From Dehalococcoidia bacterium (GTDB lineage Bacteria; Chloroflexota; Dehalococcoidia; Dehalococcoidales; BS750m-G39): a stretch of DNA of 54,031 nt. The position numbers and the translations under genes are program-made. Shown here piece by piece: positions 36,151 to 44,691 of the stretch (its first letter is position 1; each line of letters starts with the position of its first letter). Location of the stretch: positions 1 to 54,031 of the forward strand of contig JAUWIX010000005.1 of NCBI GenBank assembly GCA_030608005.1, written 5' to 3'. The notes under the pieces are model-generated. The model saw only the letters and a program-made list of their open reading frames with translations, was not told the origin of the DNA and did no database searches.

Positions 36151-36741
36151 ATGGGTGATATAAAGAGTGCTCTTGAGATAGCTATGGAAAAGGTGGAGAG
36201 GTTAAGCGAGGCGACCGATGAGGAGCGCCTAAAATGGAAATATGTCCCTGAAGGGGAAAAACTGGCAGCTAGATATCTAAAGCAAAACCTAAATTTAGTC
36301 GCCGAATTAAGCCATTATGAGGAGAGTGTAATCAGATATATCAAGGAGGGTGCTGCCGATATACTAATCAGGAATATCAACCTACCCAAGGGCGAGCTTG
36401 CCAGGAGAAATAATAAAAAGGCGATGGAGGGTTTAAAGACCCTAAAGAGCGATAAAGTAGGCGTGGAAAATATCTATAGTAAGATGAGAAGCATCTTCAA
36501 CCACTATATAGAGCAGGGTGAGCAACAGGGAAAGCAAGCCTATGAAAGATTAAAGATTGAGTTTGAAGCCAAGGTTCAGCAAGCAATCCAGCAGCAGTTA
36601 GGCTCGGTGGCGGGGATTAAGATAGATGTGGAAAGACAACCACAGTTCCAGGATGAGTGGCGGAAGTTACAGACCCAGCTGGATTCGCAATATATCAAGC
36701 TTCTGGACGAATATAAGCAGGAGCTATCAGCCATAGCCTAG
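36151..36741 (+). CDS. Uncharacterised helical protein
   Basis: 196 residues, hydrophilic and almost entirely helical, with likely coiled coil from about 100 to 170 rich in Gln, Glu and Lys (EQGEQQGKQAYERLKIEFEA). No signal peptide, metal motif or known domain recognised. It opens a plus-strand cluster ahead of another unknown gene and a radical SAM gene, 16 to 30 bases apart, and is probably co-transcribed. Function unknown. Confidence 0.75.
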   Translation: MGDIKSALEIAMEKVERLSEATDEERLKWKYVPEGEKLAARYLKQNLNLVAELSHYEESVIRYIKEGAADILIRNINLPKGELARRNNKKAMEGLKTLKSDKVGVENIYSKMRSIFNHYIEQGEQQGKQAYERLKIEFEAKVQQAIQQQLGSVAGIKIDVERQPQFQDEWRKLQTQLDSQYIKLLDEYKQELSAIA

Positions 36742-36772
36742 ACTATGATGACCGAGCGTGAAGAGGAATCTA

Positions 36773-37477
36773 ATGGATATTGATGACGAGAGGATTAGAG
36801 AAGCAGTTAAGCAAACTGAGATATTAAGACCGCCTAAGCGGAGCCTGGCTACCTTCGGCACTAGCAATATATACTACTACCTGGTCACTGAGCCTGCTTA
36901 CTCCGAGCTAATAAAGGGTGCCACCGAGACAGTGATTAGAGAAGGCAGGGTAATCGCCGAGAGACCGAAGATTGTAACGCCCTATTACCTTTCCCAGCTT
37001 GAAGGATTTGGCTCAGATGCTAAAAGATACTTTGATATGCTAATCAAGACCCGCGGTCCTAACGCCCCCGGTCTGTTTTACACCTACAAAAACGAGCCTA
37101 AGGAGCTTACCATTGTATCTGATAATCTACTATCAGTAGTAGATAAGCTAAATGATGACATTGATAAGCGTGGTGACCCGCTGACCTCCATTATTAGAGG
37201 ACAAGACGAGCTTTGGGATGTATCATTGATGAAGTTTATCTATGAAATGACCAGAAGCTCTTTACCCAATAACCTATTGCAATTGGAAACCAGAGGACTT
37301 TTAGATGTAGACTCCGGTGGTATTCCGGTTGATGCTAGGGTAAGGATTGAGGAGCTTTTTAAGATGGTCACCAAAGGCGAACTTGAACCCAGCGAGCTAA
37401 AAAAGGAGCTCGACCGCTGGGGTCTGTTTGAGGAGTACGAGGATAGATTCTTCTCTATTTTCGGAAAGGGACGATAG
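36773..37477 (+). CDS. Uncharacterised protein
   Basis: About 234 residues from ATG 36773, preferred over GTG 36758 because AGAGGA lies 6-7 bases before it. Mixed composition, no recognised domain. Conserved-looking segments: PPKRSLATFGTSNIYYYLV, IAERPKIVTPYYLSQLEGFG, FYTYKNEPKELTIVSDNL and a C-terminal helical part (EPSELKKELDRWGLFEEYEDRFFSIFG). Follows the helical protein and precedes the radical SAM gene; a shared role with these is plausible but undefined. Confidence 0.75.
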   Translation: MDIDDERIREAVKQTEILRPPKRSLATFGTSNIYYYLVTEPAYSELIKGATETVIREGRVIAERPKIVTPYYLSQLEGFGSDAKRYFDMLIKTRGPNAPGLFYTYKNEPKELTIVSDNLLSVVDKLNDDIDKRGDPLTSIIRGQDELWDVSLMKFIYEMTRSSLPNNLLQLETRGLLDVDSGGIPVDARVRIEELFKMVTKGELEPSELKKELDRWGLFEEYEDRFFSIFGKGR

Positions 37478-37513
37478 TAATCCAAAGCCACAGAAAGATA
37501 GGAGCGGCATTAC

Positions 37514-38392
37514 ATGTATTATGAGCGAATGATAATACGGCCTCCAAGCGAGGCCAATAGTCTTTTACTCCCAGTAACCATTGGCTGCTCTCACAATAAG
37601 TGCACCTTTTGCATCACCTATATAGGGGTTAAATTCAGGATAAGACACCTTGAAGATATCAAGCGGGATATTGATAAGGTAGCCCAAAATTATAGCTGGA
37701 GCGTGAGGCGGGTATTCCTGGAAGAGGGAGACGCCTTAATTTGTCCTCAGCATAGACTAGTAGAGGTGCTAAACTATCTCAATGAGAAGTTCCCATACTT
37801 GGACAGGGTTAGCACCTATGCTACCCCTCAGTCTGCCCTGATAAAGAGTATCGACCAACTCAAAGAATTAAATCGGCTTGGGCTTAAGATTGCCTTTATG
37901 GGCGTGGAGACTGGAGATGAGGAACTCCTAAAAAAGGTCAGGAAGGGGGTTAGCTATGACCAGGTGGTTGAAGCGGGAAGAAAGCTAAAACAGGCCGAGA
38001 TTACACTTTCGGTTACAGTGATACTGGGTCTGGGTGGTATTGAAGGCAGCGAGAACCATGCCTTAAAGACAGCCAAGATACTCTCCGATATTGACCCTGA
38101 TTTTGCTGGCGCCTTAACTATAATGCTTGTCCCTGGCACTCCCCTGCATAAGGACTGGGAGGAAGGCAGATTCTCGCTCATCTCACCGTTTCAGTCCCTG
38201 AAAGAGCTGAGGCTGATAATACAAAACTCCAACTTCACCAATTGCTTCTTTACCGCCAATCACGCCTCAAACTACCTGCCCATCAAGGCACGGTTGCCCC
38301 AGCAAAAGACAGAGGTAATCAAGCTGATAGACGAGGTTTTAGCCAAGAGGGATATGTCTCTGCTTCGCCCGGAATTTACTCGGGCTCTATAG
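37514..38392 (+). CDS. Radical SAM protein with CX4CX2C motif
   Basis: 292 residues. TIGCSHNKCTFC (22-33) places cysteines as C-X4-C-X2-C instead of the standard C-X3-C-X2-C, an arrangement found in an uncharacterised radical SAM subgroup. Downstream are an EEGDALICP segment, MGVETGDEELLKKVRKG (SAM-ribose region) and VTVILGLGGIEGSENH, typical of Elp3/NifB-like barrels. No auxiliary cluster motif or B12 domain. ATG preceded by GGAGC. Substrate unknown. Confidence 0.87.
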   Translation: MYYERMIIRPPSEANSLLLPVTIGCSHNKCTFCITYIGVKFRIRHLEDIKRDIDKVAQNYSWSVRRVFLEEGDALICPQHRLVEVLNYLNEKFPYLDRVSTYATPQSALIKSIDQLKELNRLGLKIAFMGVETGDEELLKKVRKGVSYDQVVEAGRKLKQAEITLSVTVILGLGGIEGSENHALKTAKILSDIDPDFAGALTIMLVPGTPLHKDWEEGRFSLISPFQSLKELRLIIQNSNFTNCFFTANHASNYLPIKARLPQQKTEVIKLIDEVLAKRDMSLLRPEFTRAL

Positions 38393-38431
38393 TCAGAAGA
38401 AATAAAGAAGGGTGATTAAAAACTTGGTCTA

Positions 38432-39097
38432 ATGGTAGAGGATTTTGGTGTGAAAATTTCAGTAATTGAAGCTAGAGACCTCGCTGAGGCATGGTTTCTT
38501 TGCCTGCGTAAGACCCTGACCGAGGGATATGAGTATAAGATTGACCGCGGGAGTTATGCTGGTCAGCGTCGGAAAGAGCTTGACTTTGTTGTTGTCCAGG
38601 TCAGGAACCCGGGAACAAGACCTTTAATACCCAATGTGCCCCAAGGTGTCCCCCCACCTACCTCTATGGAGTATGTAGAAAGCTACCTGCCCTACCTCAT
38701 GACCAGCCATAAAGGCGAAGGTGAGCAGTACACCTACGGTCAGTATTTGGAGGAGCAGATACCCCAGGTAATCAGGATGTACAAGGAGGATGGCTATAAT
38801 ACCAACCAGGCATTCATGGCGGTGGGTGATAAAAAGTCTATTTCCCTATCAGACCCACCTTGCCTTAGAGCGATAGATACCAGAATCCGTGAAGGTAGGC
38901 TTCATTTTATTGTCTATTTCAGGTCCTGGGACTTGTGGGCTGGCTTTCCGTCAAATCTGGCAGCCATTCAGCTTCTGAAGGAGTATATAGCGGGGGAGAT
39001 TGGAGTTGATGACGGGGAACTCATTGCCACAAGCAAAGGGCTACACCTCTATGAGTATTCCTGGGAGCTGGCTAGAACTACAGCAGGAATGGGATAA
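38432..39097 (+). CDS. Archaeal-type thymidylate synthase (ThyA family)
   Basis: 221 residues; an in-frame GTG at 38450 with GAGG upstream may be the true start. Features of ThyA: SDPPCLRAI with the nucleophile Cys, FRSWDLWAGFPSNLAAIQLL matching the R-S-x-D...G-x-P-x-N phosphate and base-binding region (Asn fits dUMP rather than dCMP), and KGLHLYEY (His and Tyr for the deoxyribose). The His that follows Cys in E. coli is Leu here. The short length resembles methanogen enzymes. Makes dTMP, or a hydroxymethylated relative. Sits beside a radical SAM gene and a B3/4-domain gene. Confidence 0.8.
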   Translation: MVEDFGVKISVIEARDLAEAWFLCLRKTLTEGYEYKIDRGSYAGQRRKELDFVVVQVRNPGTRPLIPNVPQGVPPPTSMEYVESYLPYLMTSHKGEGEQYTYGQYLEEQIPQVIRMYKEDGYNTNQAFMAVGDKKSISLSDPPCLRAIDTRIREGRLHFIVYFRSWDLWAGFPSNLAAIQLLKEYIAGEIGVDDGELIATSKGLHLYEYSWELARTTAGMG

Positions 39098-39104
39098 GGG
39101 TTAG

Positions 39105-39806
39105 ATGAAGGATATAGTATCTCTGGAAGTATTGATTAAGTCCCCTGAGTATATTCGGGGGGTGGTTATTGCCAGGGGCGTTAATAACCGTGGCGAGAAT
39201 CAACGATTAGTTGAGCTGTTAAGAAAGGCTGAGGACAATGCTACCCAAGATGAGTCCCTCCAAGATATTAAACACCACCCCCGGATAGCCCCTTGGCGGC
39301 AGGCTTACTCTGATTTCGGGGCAAACCCCAATAAGTTCTATTCCTCAATTGAGTCACTGGGTAGGCGTGCCCGGCGGGGTGACCACCTGCCCTATATTAA
39401 TACTCTGGTAGCTCTATTTAACTACTTTTCCCTCAAGCATATGGTGCCCAGTGGCGGTGATGACCTGGATATGGTTAACGGGAGGCTGTGTCTCACCTTA
39501 GCTAAGGGCGATGAGCCGTTTACGCCATTCAACTCGGATGCAATTGAGTATCCAGCACCGGGCGAGGTGATTTATGTTGATAATTCTAAGGTAATGTGCC
39601 GGCGCTGGAACTGGAGACAGGGTGACCAGACCAAGCTCACCCCAGCGACAACCAATGTGGCGATAAATATAGATTGCTTGCCACCGGTGTCAAAAGATGA
39701 AGCCAGAGCGATAACCAAGGAGCTGGCTGATTTAGTCCGGGAGTTCTGCGGTGGCGAGGTAAAATATCTTCTGCTCGATGCCAGTCAGGGTGAGGTTGAG
39801 ATATAA
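39105..39806 (+). CDS. B3/4 domain protein (PheRS beta editing-domain relative)
   Basis: 233 residues. Central segment HPRIAPWRQAYSDFGANPNKFYSSIESLGRRARRGDHLPYINTLVALFNYFSLKH and later LTPATTNVAINIDCLPP match the B3/B4 fold that edits mischarged tRNA in phenylalanyl-tRNA synthetase; stand-alone versions are thought to hydrolyse misacylated tRNA. GDEPFTPF and YVDNSKVMCRRWNWRQGDQTK are typical of the stand-alone group. Starts 8 bases after the ThyA-like gene. Activity is inferred from family only. Confidence 0.85.
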   Translation: MKDIVSLEVLIKSPEYIRGVVIARGVNNRGENQRLVELLRKAEDNATQDESLQDIKHHPRIAPWRQAYSDFGANPNKFYSSIESLGRRARRGDHLPYINTLVALFNYFSLKHMVPSGGDDLDMVNGRLCLTLAKGDEPFTPFNSDAIEYPAPGEVIYVDNSKVMCRRWNWRQGDQTKLTPATTNVAINIDCLPPVSKDEARAITKELADLVREFCGGEVKYLLLDASQGEVEI

Positions 39807-40610
39807 CTAGCTCTTGACTCTTATGTGAAGATAGAGGTCGCCGGATTTTTTGCCCTCTTTGGCGCCCATGTCCTTGAGCCTGATTTTAGTCCCTGGCTTA
39901 ACCCCCGACGGAATCTTGACCATTAACTTCTTTGTCTTTCTCCCCTTTTTATAGGTGATGCTTTTCTCGCCCCCGGTGTCAGCCTCAGCCAGAGAAATCT
40001 CAAGCTCAATATGCTGGTCAAGCTCCTGTTTAGGCGGAGATTCATATTCAAAACCAAAGAGCTTACGCAGAGCAAACTTCCCAATCTTTAACACTATCTT
40101 AGAGAATAGCCTTTCCATCAAGCCTGGCTTATAAGTGGAGACTCTGGTATATGGATAGCCCTGCTGATAGGTTCTTTGCCCTACCCCTCCGGGAGTGGCA
40201 TAGAATTTAAACATGACGCCCTTACCCTCAAAAAACACCCTACTAAGAAAGTCAGAGTCAAATCTAAGTCCTGCTTGAGCGAACATCCGGCTCAGCTCGT
40301 CAAACATAGCCCGGTTGGAGAATATGTCCCTGAAAATATCCTGCTGAGAATATTGAAAGCCTTTATACCCGGTATCATAACCAACGCCAGCAAACTGCCC
40401 CCTTCGGGCAAAATCATACTGTCGCCTTTTGCTTTCATCACCAAGCACCCCATAGGCCTCATTTATCTCCTTAAACCTCTCCGCAGCTTGCTCTTCATTG
40501 CCGGGATTGGTATCGGGATGATATTTGAAAGCAAGTTTTCTAAAGGCTCTCTTTACATCCTCCTGGCTGGCATCCTGTGAAACGCCAAGAGTTTGGTAGT
40601 AATCTTTCAT
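39807..40610 (-). CDS. DnaJ-like co-chaperone without zinc finger
   Basis: 267 residues. J domain at 1-65 with the essential HPD (KYHPDTNPG) and [14 protein letters not shown]. The Gly/Phe-type linker is followed by a single C-terminal substrate-binding domain ([42 protein letters not shown]); no CxxCxGxG zinc repeats. Shorter than CbpA, so a class B/C J-protein helping a DnaK. Its stop directly abuts the stop of the convergent B3/4 gene. A TATAAT lies upstream at 40660-40655. Confidence 0.88.
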   Translation of the reverse strand: MKDYYQTLGVSQDASQEDVKRAFRKLAFKYHPDTNPGNEEQAAERFKEINEAYGVLGDESKRRQYDFARRGQFAGVGYDTGYKGFQYSQQDIFRDIFSNRAMFDELSRMFAQAGLRFDSDFLSRVFFEGKGVMFKFYATPGGVGQRTYQQGYPYTRVSTYKPGLMERLFSKIVLKIGKFALRKLFGFEYESPPKQELDQHIELEISLAEADTGGEKSITYKKGRKTKKLMVKIPSGVKPGTKIRLKDMGAKEGKKSGDLYLHIRVKS

Positions 40611-40654
40611 ACCGCCTCTCTAGCTAACACTTAACATCTGGGTATGATAGGATT

Positions 40655-40660
40655 ATTATA
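40655..40660 (-). promoter_or_regulatory. Candidate -10 box of the DnaJ-like gene
   Basis: TATAAT on the minus strand, 45 bases before the ATG at 40610; the -35 region (TTCGCT at 17 bases) is poor. Confidence 0.35.
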
Positions 40661-40838
40661 GCACTGAAACATTTGATAGCGAAGGGGCGGAGGTTAGAGA
40701 TTGATTACTAACTGTTGTTCCCCCCCCCTAGTAGCTTGCTCTTGGACTCCGGAGGGTGTGGGGACAAAGACCCCGAAGCCTAACCAGGATGGGAGGGTGG
40801 GAAAAAATAGGTTGTTAAACAACCGTGGAGGATTACAA

Positions 40839-41606
40839 ATGAACAAGATTGATTTAGTCTCGGATATGGTTGTTCAATCAAAAAAGCTGGTGGTCTTTAC
40901 CGGGGCTGGTATCAGCACTGAATCAGGTATCTCCGATTTCCGTAGCCCGGGAGGAATTTGGGACAGGTTTGACCCCAGTGAGCTTAATTATCAGAGTTTC
41001 ATGGCCAGTGAGGCAGGAAGGGAGAAGTACTGGGAATTCTCCAAATCGCTTTGGCCTACCATAGTGGATGCCGAGCCCAACCCCGGTCACTCTGCTATCG
41101 CTGAACTCTATCGCTTGGGCAGACTAGATTGTATAATTACTCAGAATATTGATAGTTTGCATCAAAAATCTGGGGTTCCTGAGGAAAAGGTCATCGAGCT
41201 GCATGGCACATTAAAATGGGTTATTTGCCTTGAATGTGGGCGAAGATACCCCAGGGAGCAAATCCAGGCTAGGCTTGACTCGGGAATAAAGGTTCCACGG
41301 TGTGATAGCTGCGGTGGAGTCATGAAGCCAGCCACCGTTGCCTTTGGTCAGCCTATGCCAGTGCAGGAAACTCGCCAAGCAGAGGTCAGGACTGCTGCCT
41401 GTGACCTGTTTTTGGCGGTCGGTTCATCACTGGTAGTCTATCCTGCCGCCCAGATGCCGTTAATAGCTAAGGATAATGGCGCTAAATTGGTTATCATTAA
41501 CCTAACACCAACCCCTCATGACCATTATGCTGATATTGTAATCCATGAAAAGACAGGCCCTGTCCTGTCTCAAATAGTCAACCAGGTAAAGGCAAAATTG
41601 AGTTGA
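40839..41606 (+). CDS. NAD-dependent protein deacylase, Sir2 family
   Basis: 255 residues from ATG 40839 (GGAGG at 40827-40831); an upstream frame extension to 40701 is not Sir2-like. NAD-binding motifs VVFTGAGISTESGISDFRSPGG and ITQNIDSLHQKSG, catalytic His in ELHGTLKW, zinc ribbon CLEC...CDSC (about 131-134 and 157-160), and VGSSLVVYPAA. Removes acyl groups from lysines, producing nicotinamide and O-acyl-ADP-ribose. The Tyr/Arg desuccinylase pair of CobB-type class III enzymes was not evident. A nine-C tract (40730-40738) lies in its leader. Confidence 0.93.
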   Translation: MNKIDLVSDMVVQSKKLVVFTGAGISTESGISDFRSPGGIWDRFDPSELNYQSFMASEAGREKYWEFSKSLWPTIVDAEPNPGHSAIAELYRLGRLDCIITQNIDSLHQKSGVPEEKVIELHGTLKWVICLECGRRYPREQIQARLDSGIKVPRCDSCGGVMKPATVAFGQPMPVQETRQAEVRTAACDLFLAVGSSLVVYPAAQMPLIAKDNGAKLVIINLTPTPHDHYADIVIHEKTGPVLSQIVNQVKAKLS

Positions 41607-42829
41607 GACTAAAATTGATTGTTATAAGCCTATCGTTACTTTGTTTGTTCACTGGGAGCTGCTCTCCGGCATGGGGTTTTGATTCTCAATTAGGCTCAAT
41701 CGTGAAGCCATATCGCTTCAGTATGGTGAAATGGGAGTTTAAGACTATATCCTATGAAGCCGAACAATGGCTTTTCGGCAAGCATGCAAAAATTGATGAC
41801 CAAACGGATACGGTAGCAGAGTATTTTTCCTTGGTTAAGCAAATAAAAAGCTTGGAATCAGAGATAGCAGCCATTAACGCTGATAACGGGCAAGGCGATT
41901 TAGCCTCGCTTGAAGCTGAATTAAATAGGTTACAACAGCAAAGAGTAGCTTTAGCCGGCAAAGTGGAGAGGATAATAGCGAGGCAAATAAAAGAGGCTCT
42001 GGCTCAGCAGGGCATCTTTCATCCAATGGATAAATACATAAGGTTAAAGGTCGGCTTCCCGCCGCTAGATTTTAAGTTGGAGAAGCCGCCCCACCTGCTT
42101 GTGATTTCACCTAGAGACAGGATAGAGAGCATGAGAGAGACCACCCTACAACAGAACCTTAGCCTGAAGGAAATGGAGAGCATTGAAGCCAGGGTTGGTA
42201 AATTGGGTGTCTCCTCACTGGTGGTGGAGCTTGGGGGCTTGGGGGCAACATATCCCACCTTTGTAGCCAACAACGCCGGCCTGCAGTTTACCATCAACAC
42301 TGCCACCGAGGAATGGCTACACCAATACCTAGCTTTTAAGCCATTAGGATTTCTATACCTACTGGATTTAACTGGCGTATCCAGAAATTATGAAATTGCC
42401 ACCATGAATGAAACCCTGGCTAGCATGGTCAGCAAGGAAATTGGCGCTATCGTCTGCGAAAAATACTATCCTAGCTATGAAAATAGTGCCCATCAAAAAC
42501 AGGCAGCAGGCTCAGAGTTTGACTTCAACCGAGAGATGAGAGAAATAAGAAGGGCAGTTGATAAATACTTAGCCCAGGGAGAAATCGCGCAGGCTGAGGA
42601 ATTTATGGAACAGAAACGGCAATATCTAGTCTCAATGGGCTATCAAATCAGAAAGCTAAACCAAGCCTACTTTGCCTTTCATGGGACTTATGCTGATAGT
42701 CCAACTTCCATTAGTCCCATCGGGGTTGAGCTAAAAAAGCTAAGAGCGCAAAGTGCCTCATTAAAGGACTTTCTAAACACAGTTGCCGCCATGACCAATC
42801 GACAGGAGCTAAGTGATAGCATTAGGTAA
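41603..42829 (+). CDS. Secreted or membrane-anchored protein, possible degenerate zincin
   Basis: 408 residues from TTG 41603, overlapping the sir2 stop. N-terminal signal peptide (LKLIVISLSLLCLFTGSCSPA) with a possible lipobox Cys at about 20. A coiled-coil segment with LESEIAAINADNGQGDLASLEAEL lies at about 85-120. The middle reads TATEEWLHQYLAFKPLG, then MNETLASMVSKEIG about 30 residues later; this resembles gluzincin metallopeptidases (HExxH ... NE) but with Glu in place of the first His. The C-terminal region contains FHGTYADSPTSISP. No confirmed family; metallopeptidase-like is inference. Confidence 0.7.
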   Translation: MRLKLIVISLSLLCLFTGSCSPAWGFDSQLGSIVKPYRFSMVKWEFKTISYEAEQWLFGKHAKIDDQTDTVAEYFSLVKQIKSLESEIAAINADNGQGDLASLEAELNRLQQQRVALAGKVERIIARQIKEALAQQGIFHPMDKYIRLKVGFPPLDFKLEKPPHLLVISPRDRIESMRETTLQQNLSLKEMESIEARVGKLGVSSLVVELGGLGATYPTFVANNAGLQFTINTATEEWLHQYLAFKPLGFLYLLDLTGVSRNYEIATMNETLASMVSKEIGAIVCEKYYPSYENSAHQKQAAGSEFDFNREMREIRRAVDKYLAQGEIAQAEEFMEQKRQYLVSMGYQIRKLNQAYFAFHGTYADSPTSISPIGVELKKLRAQSASLKDFLNTVAAMTNRQELSDSIR

Positions 42830-42865
42830 GTATACTATAGACGCAAGTAAAGATTATCAATAAAA

Positions 42866-42908
42866 CAAACAGGCTGGAGATTACCCTTCGGTAATTCCAG
42901 CCTGTTTG
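42866..42908. terminator. Long stem-loop terminator
   Basis: CAAACAGGCTGGA-(G)-ATTACC pairs with GGTAATTCCAGCCTGTTTG: a 19-bp stem with one bulged G and a CTTC loop, 36 bases after the secreted-protein stop, followed by TGGTGTTTTGG. Probably the terminator of the sir2 transcript. Confidence 0.65.
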
Positions 42909-43200
42909 TGGTGTTTTGGGTTTCACCCAGTTGATTGATACCGAATATCATAATACCACATATGTTAACAATTGTCTCTACATTGTACTCGTTCATATGA
43001 TTAGTGACACTAGTTCATAACCGATCGAACATTCCGTCAAACTGTGTAATTAGGCTGGCTTGGTGGTGCAGATAGAACCAGGCAACGATTCTTTAGTATT
43101 TGCCACTTGGTACATTTAGGAGATAGAGTATTTGGCGTTATACTAAATTTAGAACACAGGATATGTAGGACACAGGGACTCCTAGCCTATCTCTTTATGG

Positions 43201-43230
43201 TTGACAGGTCAGCAACAGGGTGTTTACACT
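43201..43230 (+). promoter_or_regulatory. Candidate promoter of the betaine/proline ABC operon
   Basis: TTGACA (43201-43206), 18 bases, TACACT (43225-43230). Implies a leader of about 250 bases before ATG 43486. Confidence 0.45.
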
Positions 43231-43485
43231 ATCAACGGTGTTAGATATGTCCAGCATGTTATACAAGGTGCTAGTGTAGGGAGATGAAGTGAAAGGAGGA
43301 TTTTAGAAACATGTGTGACCGATATAGCTGAGAAGTGTAGCCATATTCTCCTGAGATAAAGCACTGATTAGTCGCTCCTTATTCCGCCAATATTTTCTAC
43401 GCAATGTTTAACCCTCGTATATCCCAGGGCACCTATTTACTGTTTAGATTTCCAGCTATATTCAGCAAGGAGGTAGCTCTATAAA

Positions 43486-44691
43486 ATGTCTTCTAATAAC
43501 ATAAAAATTTCGTGCCAGAACCTGTGGAAGATATTCGGACCACACCCTGAGAAAGTAATCAGTTTCTGTACTGATGGCTTGTCTAAGGAGAATATCTTCC
43601 AAAATACTGGCTGTGTCGTAGCGGTAAGTGATGTCTCGCTTGAGGTGCCTAAGGGCGAGGTCTTCGTCATCATGGGGCTATCGGGGAGTGGTAAATCCAC
43701 CCTGCTAAGATGTATTAATCGTTTGGTTGAGCCTACGCAGGGAGAGGTTTTTATCGATGGCGAGCCAATGAGTGGTCTTAATGAGAAAAAGCTTATCCAA
43801 GTTAGGCGAAAGAAGCTAGGCATGGTCTTTCAGCATTTTGGCTTATTGCCCCACCGTCGGGTGATAGATAATGTGGTTTACGGCCTTGAGGTTCAGGGCA
43901 TAGATAAGGCGGAGAGGGCTGAGTGGGCATTAAAGACCCTAGATTTGGTAGGATTGTCAGGTTGGGAGGACAGCTACCCTGACCAGCTAAGTGGTGGTAT
44001 GCAGCAGCGAGTAGGCTTAGCCCGAGCACTGGTAATTGAGCCAGATATATTACTGATGGATGAGCCATTTAGTGCCCTGGACCCTTTGATTCGGCGACAG
44101 ATGCAGGATGAATTCATCAAGCTCCACGAAGTATTAGGTAAGACAGTGATTTTTATCACCCATGACTTAATTGAAGCCTTGAAGCTGGGTAAGCACATTG
44201 CCGTGATGAAGGATGGGCGGATAATTCAAATTGGCACCCCGCAGGATATTGTGACCAAACCAGCCGACGACTATGTTACTGACTTTGTTCGCGATGTCCC
44301 CACAGGCAAGGTTTTACAGGCGGGCAATATTGTGGAAGAGCCTAGCCAGCTAGCTACTATGGACCAGGAGCCAGGGGTAGTTCTATCTACCATGGAGGCG
44401 AAGGCTGTCGAGAACCTGTTTGTAGTGGATTCCGAGCACAAACTTAAGGGCTTGGTGATGATGGCGGACGTGGCTGAGGCCGTCCACAGAGGAGAAACTA
44501 ATCTTAACGGCATTATCAAGGCTGACCCGGCAGTGACCGAGGCTGACAGACCGATTGAACAGCTGATACCTATGGCTGTTGCCAGCGATATCCCTATTGC
44601 TGTGGTTGACCAACAGAAGAGATTATTGGGCGTGGTTAGCCGGGTATCACTCCTGTCACACATAGGAACAAGTGGGGTAGCTGACCGATGA
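43486..44691 (+). CDS. Glycine betaine/proline ABC transporter ATP-binding protein
   Basis: 401 residues, ProV/OpuAA type. Walker A GLSGSGKSTLLRC (about 65-77), Q-loop VFQHFGLLPHR, signature LSGGMQQRVGLARAL, Walker B ILLMDEPFSALDP, switch FITHD. The C-terminal third has tandem CBS-like segments (NLFVVDSEHKLKGLVMMADV and PIAVVDQQKRLLGVVSRVSL), which in OpuA-type systems sense ionic strength. AAGGAGG precedes ATG. Operon with permease and binding protein. Confidence 0.94.
   Translation: MSSNNIKISCQNLWKIFGPHPEKVISFCTDGLSKENIFQNTGCVVAVSDVSLEVPKGEVFVIMGLSGSGKSTLLRCINRLVEPTQGEVFIDGEPMSGLNEKKLIQVRRKKLGMVFQHFGLLPHRRVIDNVVYGLEVQGIDKAERAEWALKTLDLVGLSGWEDSYPDQLSGGMQQRVGLARALVIEPDILLMDEPFSALDPLIRRQMQDEFIKLHEVLGKTVIFITHDLIEALKLGKHIAVMKDGRIIQIGTPQDIVTKPADDYVTDFVRDVPTGKVLQAGNIVEEPSQLATMDQEPGVVLSTMEAKAVENLFVVDSEHKLKGLVMMADVAEAVHRGETNLNGIIKADPAVTEADRPIEQLIPMAVASDIPIAVVDQQKRLLGVVSRVSLLSHIGTSGVADR

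Larger units (their letters stand above)
42830..43485. other. Long intergenic region before the betaine transporter
   Basis: 656 bases. Contains a long hairpin (42866-42908), a promoter candidate at 43201-43230 and a leader of about 250 bases before the ABC transporter. Only micro-frames were found (for example MCDRYS at about 43311). No riboswitch class recognised. Confidence 0.5.

Noticed and set aside
40741-40800. Riboswitch in the sir2 leader based on a GGGG-ACAAAGA-CCCC hairpin
   Set aside because: Only a 4-bp stem is seen and no known aptamer pattern could be matched.
40701-40838. N-terminal extension of the Sir2 protein through the nine-C tract
   Set aside because: The extra residues are not Sir2-like, and ATG 40839 has a proper GGAGG site.
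43311-43331. Micro-ORF MCDRYS after GGAGG in the transporter leader
   Set aside because: Six codons with poor spacing and no codon bias evidence; chance is likely.
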